Positions 58,624-64,000 of a stretch of 64,000 nt of DNA are shown in pieces; position 1 is the first letter of the stretch, and each line of letters begins with the position of its first letter. The notes below the pieces were generated by a model that did not search any database, was not told where the DNA came from, and worked only from the letters and a program-made list of their open reading frames with translations. A program made the translations under genes and the position numbers. Source of the stretch: Camelimonas lactis (GTDB lineage: Bacteria; Pseudomonadota; Alphaproteobacteria; Rhizobiales; Beijerinckiaceae); contig NZ_SLWL01000006.1 in NCBI RefSeq assembly GCF_004342915.1, positions 143,572-207,571 of the forward strand, read 5' to 3'.

Positions 58624-59325
58624 TCAGGGCCCGGGGTCGAACTTCGGCGGCAGGCGGAACAGGTCAGCGAAACGCATCGCCAGCGCCGGATCGCCGCGCA
58701 GCCTCAAGCTCCCCGCCTCCGCCAGCGCCGGCAGGGGCGCGCCGCCGTAGACGAAGGCCACCAAGGCTTCCGGCGCGCCGGTGAAACAGATATCGGCGCT
58801 ATCGGGGTCGCCACGCTCCACCTCGAACGCTTCCGCGCCCACCCGGCCGAGCCAGCCGTCGTCGCCCAGGTGGAAACCGATCGTAAACGGCGCATCGCCC
58901 ACGGCGCCGCGCCGGAACATGGCGCGCAACGACAGCAGCGCCGACACGGCGCTGATCGGCAATGTGGGATCATGCGCCGGCGAACGCGCAGCCCAGCGCC
59001 CCAGCGCCTCGATCACCGGGCCGGCTTCATAACCCCATTCCGTCAATTCATAGATCTGCACGCGCGCCGGCGGCGGCAACATGCGCCGCCGCAGCACGCC
59101 GTGCGCCTCCAGACTGGCGAGGCGCTGGGTCAACACGTTGGCGCTGAGGCCCGGCAACGCGGCGCGCAATTCGCTGAACCGGCGCCCACCCAGCATCAGT
59201 TCACGGACCACCAGCAGCGTCCAGCGCTCGCCCAGCAGCTCCAGCGCATGGGCCAGGCCGCAGGCGTCACCATAAACGCGCCTGGTCAACTTCACGGAGT
59301 TGTCAGTTATTTTTTCTAACTTCAT
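58624..59325 (-). CDS. HxlR-family transcriptional regulator with C-terminal SCP2-like domain
   Basis: The first 100 residues form an HxlR winged helix (CGLAHALELLGERWTLLVVRELM, RFSELRAALPGLSANVLTQRL). The C-terminal part (about 110-230) resembles a sterol-carrier-like ligand pocket (FTIGFHLGDDGWLG, ICFTGAPEALVAFVYGGAP), seen in a subset of HxlR proteins. It is divergent from the DUF1428-SRPBCC pair, with two small palindromes in and beside its start, so it probably represses both directions. The ligand is unknown; the SCP2-like part suggests a hydrophobic compound. Confidence 0.9.
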   Translation of the reverse strand: MKLEKITDNSVKLTRRVYGDACGLAHALELLGERWTLLVVRELMLGGRRFSELRAALPGLSANVLTQRLASLEAHGVLRRRMLPPPARVQIYELTEWGYEAGPVIEALGRWAARSPAHDPTLPISAVSALLSLRAMFRRGAVGDAPFTIGFHLGDDGWLGRVGAEAFEVERGDPDSADICFTGAPEALVAFVYGGAPLPALAEAGSLRLRGDPALAMRFADLFRLPPKFDPGP

Positions 59326-59341
59326 GGTTGTTATTTATAAC
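59306..59341. promoter_or_regulatory. Operator-like repeats at the divergent HxlR promoter
   Basis: GTTATTTATAAC (59330-59341) is a palindrome with 5-bp arms and a 2-base centre. A similar GTTA...TAAC pair is at 59306-59320 over the first HxlR codons. Spacing of about 24 bases between the two starts fits two helical turns on the same face. They are probable HxlR sites. Confidence 0.45.
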
Positions 59342-59381
59342 AGTGATTGCATGATGGGGAAGCGAAAAAGGAGGATGGATC

Positions 59382-59753
59382 ATGAGCTACGTTGATGGAT
59401 TCGTGATCGCCGTGCCCACGGCGCACAAGGAAAAATTTCGCAGTCACGCCGAAGCGGCCGACGCAGCGTTTCTGGAGTTGGGCGCGCTGCGCGTGCTCGA
59501 ATGCTGGGGCGACGATGTGCCAGGCGGCGTGCAGACGGATTTCCACCGCGCCGTGCAGGCGAAGGACGATGAAACGGTGGTGTTCTCCTGGATTGAGTGG
59601 CCGGATCGGGCAACCCGGGACGCCGCCATGCAGCGCATGGAGACGCTGATGAAAACCGACGACCGTTTCAACCCGGAAAAGAACCCGATGCCGTTCGACG
59701 GCAAACGGATGATCTATGGCGGCTTCGCGCCGCTGGTTTCGCTTGGCGCCTGA
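59382..59753 (+). CDS. DUF1428 family protein
   Basis: This 123-residue protein matches the DUF1428 family (MSYVDGFVIAVPTAHKEKF, ALRVLECWGDDVPGG, VVFSWIEWPDRATRDAAM, GKRMIYGGFAPLV). It folds like a dimeric ferredoxin-like stress protein; no biochemical role is known. AAGGAGGATG-type ribosome site precedes the ATG. An SRPBCC gene follows after 11 bases, and an HxlR regulator is divergent, the usual arrangement for this pair. Confidence 0.92.
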   Translation: MSYVDGFVIAVPTAHKEKFRSHAEAADAAFLELGALRVLECWGDDVPGGVQTDFHRAVQAKDDETVVFSWIEWPDRATRDAAMQRMETLMKTDDRFNPEKNPMPFDGKRMIYGGFAPLVSLGA

Positions 59754-59764
59754 AGGAGCGGACG

Positions 59765-60235
59765 ATGAGCGACAGCACGAACGGCTGGGAGTTGCGCGTC
59801 AGCCGCCATATCGCGGCGGCGCCGGAGTTGGTTTGGCGGGTGATGACCGAACGCACCGGCGAGTGGTTCTGCCCAAAACCCTGGCGCTACGAAGTGGTGG
59901 CGCGCGACGCCCGGCCCGGCGGCCACGAAACCAGCGTCATGCATGGGCCGGACGGCGAGGAAATCCGCAATGACGGCGTCTACCTCGCTTGGGAGCCTGG
60001 CCGTCGTTTCGTCGTGACCGACGCCTTTTCAGAGGATTTTACGCCGAAGGAACCGTTCATGGTCGGCTTCTTCGAGGTGGCGCCGGATGGCGACGGAACG
60101 CTCTACACGGCGCGCGCCCGGCACTGGACGGAGGAAGCGATGCGCCGTCACCTCGCCATGGGCTTTGAAGAAGGCTGGGGCGTGGTCGCCGACCAGCTCA
60201 AGGCGCTCTGTGAGGCTGAAGCCGCGACGGGCTGA
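59765..60235 (+). CDS. SRPBCC / AHSA1-type domain protein
   Basis: This 156-residue protein has the START-like helix-grip fold of the AHSA1/SRPBCC group: VSRHIAAAPELVWRVMTER at the start, KPWRYEVVARDARPGG, LAWEPGRRFVVTDAF, and the long C-terminal helix EGWGVVADQLKALCEA. It would bind a hydrophobic ligand. AAGGAG lies 7 bases before the ATG. It is in an operon with DUF1428. Confidence 0.9.
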   Translation: MSDSTNGWELRVSRHIAAAPELVWRVMTERTGEWFCPKPWRYEVVARDARPGGHETSVMHGPDGEEIRNDGVYLAWEPGRRFVVTDAFSEDFTPKEPFMVGFFEVAPDGDGTLYTARARHWTEEAMRRHLAMGFEEGWGVVADQLKALCEAEAATG

Positions 60236-60275
60236 CGCTGCTCCCCTTCCCTTCGCGCCAGGCGGCAGGGGCGAG

Positions 60276-61928
60276 CTACTCACCGCTGCTGGCGAAATAT
60301 TGCTTGAGCCGGGCGATGCGCTCCGGCGTCCAGCCTTCGGGGGCGCTCACGGCCAGCCAGGCGTCAAGATAATCGCCCGCCGCATAGACGTGGCCATAGC
60401 CGGCCGGCGTCGTCGTCGCCATCGCCATGTCGAGCGCCAGCTGGAGAAAGGTGACGCCGGGCGTCCAGCGCAGCAACGGCGACACATCCGGGCCACGCGG
60501 CGGCTTCATCCAGTCCGGCTCGCGATAGAACGATGAAAAACTGAAGAACGTCACCGGGTCGCTGGCGTATTGCAGATAGACCGTGCGCATCGGCCCCCAA
60601 TGGGCGCCCTGCTCCTCCAGGGCGTTGCGCTGGGCGGTAAAGCGGACATGCGCGCCGTCGCGAAAGCGCGGCAACCATTCGGGGGAACCCGGATTACGGT
60701 TGTCGGTGATCGTTCGCCAGATGCGGCTGGGGAACGGCGGACCGGCGAACATCGCCCCCTGATAAGGATCGCCGATGATCTCAAACAGTTCGGCCGAGCG
60801 TTCGCTGTTCATGGCGCCCAGACTGAGGCCGTGCAGGTAGAGCTTCGGCCGCGACGCCTTTGGCAGCGTTGTCCAGTAGCCATAAACCTCCAGAAACAGC
60901 GCCCGCGCCATGTCGGCGCCGTAACCTGGCTCGACCAGCAGCGACAGCCAGCTGGCCAGATAGGAATATTGCGCCGCGACGCTGGCGACGTCGCCGCCAT
61001 GCAGGAACTCCAGCGTATCGACGCCGCCCGGATCGACCCAGCCGGTGCCGGTTGGCGTGATGATGACCAGCACCTTGCGGTCGAACGCGCCGACGCGCTT
61101 CATTTCCGCCAGCGCCAGCGCCGCGCGCTCACGCGGCGTTTCGGCGGCGCGCTGTCCCACATACACCCGCAGGGGGCGAACCACCGGCCCGGGCGCGAAC
61201 CGGGACAGGGCCTCCGGCGACGGCGCGCCGGTCACGAAACGACGCCCGGCCGCGCCCAGATCCTCCCAGCGAACCAGCGAGGCAATGCTGCCCGGAACCA
61301 GCGGGTCGTCCGGCGGCGCGCTCTCGGCCGGAATCAGGGCGTCGACGGCGGCGTAGGAGGAATCCGCCGCGTGCAGCGCGAACCGCAGCAGCACGCCATT
61401 GAACACGCCCCAGAATAGCAGAACAGCGCATATGGCGCCGAGCAGGGCCGCGACCCTGGGCGGAACCAGCCGTGAGAACCCCCGCGCCGCGAACCGCAAC
61501 ACCAGCAGAAACAACCGCCCCAGGACCAGAAGCAGCAGAAAAACCACAACGGCGAGCAGCGTCGCCTCCAGCGCATCGGAGCGCGGGGCCAGCGCCATGC
61601 CCATGCGCTGGCGCACATCATCCTGCCAGGCGCGGGCAAACCACATGGCGTAGCCAACCAGGATGACGCCGCCGGCCAGCGCGGCCGCGCGCGCCAGCCG
61701 CAACCCGGGCCGCGCCGGGTCGGGCAGCTCCAGAAACCGCCACAACCAGCCCAGAAACGCGCCGGCGGCATAACCCGCCGCCGCGGCGCAACCGGAAAGA
61801 GCGCCCTGGGTGATCCAGGTGCGGGGAATGAGCCCCGGCGTCAGGGCCGCGGCCACCGCCAGCAGGGCGAAAACGCCGCCTGCGACCGAAACAGGCCGCA
61901 ACAACCAGCCAGCGCCGCCGTTTGACAT
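60276..61928 (-). CDS. Membrane-anchored alpha/beta hydrolase (Abhydrolase_9 family)
   Basis: This 550-residue protein has four or five N-terminal membrane helices (about residues 8-195) and then a hydrolase domain with RVYVGQRAAETPRERAALAL, FLHGGDVASVAAQYSYL and the nucleophile elbow LHGLSLGAMNSE. It matches the Abhydrolase_9 family, mostly of unknown substrate. GGGGGAG lies 6 bases before the ATG at 61928, so a much longer reading from 62363 is rejected. It is divergent from cobS, with 283 bases between; I see no cobalamin riboswitch or gene there. Confidence 0.86.
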   Translation of the reverse strand: MSNGGAGWLLRPVSVAGGVFALLAVAAALTPGLIPRTWITQGALSGCAAAAGYAAGAFLGWLWRFLELPDPARPGLRLARAAALAGGVILVGYAMWFARAWQDDVRQRMGMALAPRSDALEATLLAVVVFLLLLVLGRLFLLVLRFAARGFSRLVPPRVAALLGAICAVLLFWGVFNGVLLRFALHAADSSYAAVDALIPAESAPPDDPLVPGSIASLVRWEDLGAAGRRFVTGAPSPEALSRFAPGPVVRPLRVYVGQRAAETPRERAALALAEMKRVGAFDRKVLVIITPTGTGWVDPGGVDTLEFLHGGDVASVAAQYSYLASWLSLLVEPGYGADMARALFLEVYGYWTTLPKASRPKLYLHGLSLGAMNSERSAELFEIIGDPYQGAMFAGPPFPSRIWRTITDNRNPGSPEWLPRFRDGAHVRFTAQRNALEEQGAHWGPMRTVYLQYASDPVTFFSFSSFYREPDWMKPPRGPDVSPLLRWTPGVTFLQLALDMAMATTTPAGYGHVYAAGDYLDAWLAVSAPEGWTPERIARLKQYFASSGE

Positions 61929-62211
61929 GCCTGACTCCCCCACAAGATGCGCGCCCGCCTCCCCCAGACGACGCGGCGGACGCCCGCCATGGCAACCTTG
62001 CAGATTTTTCGGCTGACGCAACTCCTCTGGAAGCATCGTCTTCCGCACGCCCCCAAGGCAGGTAGCGGCCATGCCCATGGGCTGGCCCGGATAGCGACCA
62101 CGGCGGCAGCGGCATATGGCGCCGGCTGGCGCGAGACAGGAGGACGCGATATGCGGAGGGGAGCCGCCCCGGCGCCGCGCCGGCGCCGGCCGGCACCCCG
62201 AGGAGGAGCGC

Positions 62212-62976
62212 ATGGCGCCGCCGATATTGCTGGAACTGCGGGACGATCTGCGCCTCGCCGCCGGCTTTCTCACCCGCATTCCGGCCGGCGTTGTCGACAG
62301 GCCGGACGTCGCCCGCTGCCTGAGGGTTTTCCCGGTCATTGGCGCGCTGATCGGCGTCGCCACGGGCCTGGTTTATCTGGCCCTTGTCCGCGCCGGCGTT
62401 CCCCTCCACGCCGCCGGCGCCATCGCGTTTCTCGCCAGCGCCATGCTGACCGGCGCCCTGCACGAGGATGGGCTGGCCGATATGGCCGATGGCCTTGGCG
62501 GCTATACGCGCGAGCGCAGACTCGAGATCATGCGCGACAGCCGGATCGGAACCTTTGGCGCCCTGGCCCTGGTGTTTTCCGCCATTGCCCGGGTTACGGC
62601 GCTGGCCGCCCTGCCGCCCGCCATCGCCATCCCCACCCTGGCCGCCTGCGGCGCCCTGGGGCGCGCCTCGCCGGCGGCGATCAGTCGCTGGACGCCCCAG
62701 GCGCGCAAGGATGGCCTGGCGAGCGCCGCCGGGCGGCCAAGCCTGCACGTGGTGGTGACGGCGGTGTTCGCGGCGCTGGTCATCGCCGCCGTCTGCCTGC
62801 CGAAAACCTGGTTTGTCGTCGCCATCGCCGCAACCATCCTCAGCGCGCTGGCCGTGCGCTGGCTGGCGATGCGGCAGCTTGGCGGCTACACCGGCGACGT
62901 GCTTGGCTGCGCCGAACAGGTGACCGAAGTTTCCCTGCTGCTGCTGTTCGCAGCGATGGCCGGTGGCGGCGCATGA
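62212..62976 (+). CDS. cobS: Adenosylcobinamide-GDP ribazoletransferase
   Basis: CobS (CobV) joins adenosylcobinamide-GDP and alpha-ribazole in the last steps of cobalamin synthesis, in the inner membrane. The 254-residue protein has about six membrane segments and the hallmark LTGALHEDGLADMADGLGG with RRLEIMRDSRIGTFGA. GAGGAG lies 4 bases before the ATG at 62212; an upstream in-frame Met adds 32 polar residues. Its stop overlaps the next gene by ATGA. No other cob genes are in the window apart from the phosphatase. Confidence 0.94.
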   Translation: MAPPILLELRDDLRLAAGFLTRIPAGVVDRPDVARCLRVFPVIGALIGVATGLVYLALVRAGVPLHAAGAIAFLASAMLTGALHEDGLADMADGLGGYTRERRLEIMRDSRIGTFGALALVFSAIARVTALAALPPAIAIPTLAACGALGRASPAAISRWTPQARKDGLASAAGRPSLHVVVTAVFAALVIAAVCLPKTWFVVAIAATILSALAVRWLAMRQLGGYTGDVLGCAEQVTEVSLLLLFAAMAGGGA

Positions 62977-63575
62977 GCGGGACGCGTCGCATATTCCTGG
63001 TGCGGCATGCGCCCGTAGCGGGGCCGGCAGGCGTGATCCATGGACCGGGGGCGCCGGCGGATGTGAGCGATAGCCGGCTGGTCGCGGCGACACGGGGCGC
63101 CCTCGCCCAGGCCGCCAGCGCCGCCAGCTGGTGCAGCCCGGCGCTGCGCACGCGCCAGACCGCCGCCGCCCTCGGGCTGGCGCCCGCGATTGACCGCCGG
63201 ATCGCGGAACAGGACTTCGGCGCCTGGACCGGCTGTCGCCACGCAGACCTGGCGGCGGAGCCGGGCGACGCGTACGCGCTGTTCTGGCGCGACGCCGCTG
63301 GCAACGCCCCGCCGGGCGGTGAAAGCTTCCGCCAGCAAATCACCCGCGTCGCCGACTTCCTCGCTGCCCTCGCCGCTGGCGATCATATTGTGGTCACCCA
63401 CTCCGGCGTCATCCGGGCGGCTGTCGCCGTGGCGCTCGACATGCAGCCGGAAAAAGCCCTCGGCCTCGTTATCGAGCCACTGTCCATGACGCTGCTGGAA
63501 CATACGCCGGGGGGATGGCGCGTCGGCTGGGTCAACAGGCTGGCTGGCTGGCCGGGCCCGGCGGAGCATGGCTGA
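62973..63575 (+). CDS. Histidine phosphatase, probable alpha-ribazole phosphatase
   Basis: This 200-residue phosphatase has the RHG-type motif in FLVRHAPV and the second catalytic His in VVTHSGVIRAA, with Arg in LRTRQTA. Such proteins include CobC, which removes phosphate from alpha-ribazole phosphate or adenosylcobalamin phosphate. The ATGA overlap with cobS supports the cobalamin role. The RHA instead of RHG variant is seen in many relatives. CobC is the best guess; a generic phosphatase is possible. Confidence 0.88.
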   Translation: MSGTRRIFLVRHAPVAGPAGVIHGPGAPADVSDSRLVAATRGALAQAASAASWCSPALRTRQTAAALGLAPAIDRRIAEQDFGAWTGCRHADLAAEPGDAYALFWRDAAGNAPPGGESFRQQITRVADFLAALAAGDHIVVTHSGVIRAAVAVALDMQPEKALGLVIEPLSMTLLEHTPGGWRVGWVNRLAGWPGPAEHG

Positions 63576-64000
63576 CGCCTTCGTCTGAAACACGTCGCCA
63601 GGAACACGTCGCCAGGAACACGTATCCAGGAACACGTCGCCAGGAACACCTGGTCAGGAACACTTTGCCTGAAGCCGCCGCGCGGGACGTCATGGAGGCG
63701 CGCCCAGGAATGAGGCGCCAGAACTGGCCGGGCGATTGCCGGAACATCAATCCGGGCGCGGGCGCATGCGCCGGTAACCGTCCAGGTTCTCGCCAGACGA
63801 CCTTTGCGCGAACCGCTTCGCGCACCTGCCTGATCCCGTTGCCGCCGGTTATCTTGCCGACGCCGGCTGACAAGGGCGGCGGTCACATGTGCCGATCATG
63901 ACCCTGAAGCGCGCCACCTGAACCTGTGAACGCAAGCCACGGCGCGCAGCTCCGGAACAACCGCCCCCGGTTGCGGCCGGCCGGGCGCGCCATGGCTGTT
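63576..64000. other. Gene-free region at the window end
   Basis: No convincing gene is seen. The first hundred bases form a 14-bp tandem repeat (63577-63674). The next gene may start outside the window. Confidence 0.5.
63577..63674. repeat. 14-bp tandem repeat, five clear copies plus degenerate ends
   Basis: The unit CACGTCGCCAGGAA occurs at 63591, 63605, 63619 (two changes), 63633 and 63647 (diverged), with degenerate flanking copies at 63577 and 63661. The period is 14 bases, so it does not keep a coding frame, and it lies downstream of the cob genes. Confidence 0.8.

Noticed and set aside
61929..62211. Cobalamin riboswitch before cobS
   Set aside because: I looked for a B12-box and the conserved core in the cobS leader and on the opposite strand and found no convincing match.
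63577..63674. CRISPR array
   Set aside because: The repeats are only 14 bases and directly adjacent without spacers, and no cas genes are present.

Overview
The window is a GC-rich chromosomal segment of an alphaproteobacterium. This rests on the carB-greA order, the GC-biased third codon positions, the Omp25/31-type beta-barrel, the Tim44-like protein and the many acyl-CoA enzymes. The genus cannot be named from this sequence. Two housekeeping stretches (about 1-32,090 and 57,215-64,000) flank one inserted genomic island of 25.1 kb (32,094-57,213).

Left flank: the 3' end of carB, greA, a secreted protein of unknown function, an ELM1-like protein, trxB, a LysR regulator, fadD, an aspartate aminotransferase, a SAM methyltransferase, uvrB with a long N-terminal extension, and an outer-membrane beta-barrel. 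A fatty-acid/acyl-CoA block follows (16,295-25,076): two crotonases, a nitronate monooxygenase, three acyl-CoA dehydrogenases (two look like a tandem duplication) and an acyl-CoA ligase. Next come a small lipoprotein, a GNAT acetyltransferase, a NUDIX hydrolase, a metallophosphoesterase, an acyltransferase-3, a PaaI-type thioesterase, a Tim44-like protein and tRNA-Arg(ACG).

Island: it is bounded by a perfect 49-bp direct repeat of the 3' part of tRNA-Arg. The right end holds a mobility and replication module, all on the minus strand: tyrosine integrase, an unknown gene coupled to it (TAATG), an AlpA-like regulator and a 971-aa primase/AAA+ helicase. Just beyond the primase stop lies an origin-like structure, three short repeats facing three inverted copies across an AT-rich core. 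A lone phage terminase small subunit follows. No capsid, tail, portal or large terminase gene is present. This gene set matches a phage satellite (PICI-like element) better than a prophage or an ICE. The left and central parts carry an antiphage cargo: a Zorya type I operon (zorA-zorB-zorC-zorD, each stop overlapping the next start), an Mrr-like restriction endonuclease, and a type I restriction-modification operon (hsdM-hsdS-unknown-hsdR). zorD is split by a frameshift exactly at a run of nine G. The far left of the island is a graveyard of IS3 and IS5 fragments.

Right flank: an Old-Yellow-Enzyme-family oxidoreductase, an HxlR regulator divergent from a DUF1428-SRPBCC pair, a membrane alpha/beta hydrolase, and cobS with a CobC-like phosphatase. 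The last 400 bases have no gene but start with a 14-bp tandem repeat.

The main point is a probable satellite that combines integration, replication and packaging-recognition functions with three antiphage systems, so the cargo could protect both host and satellite from competing phages.
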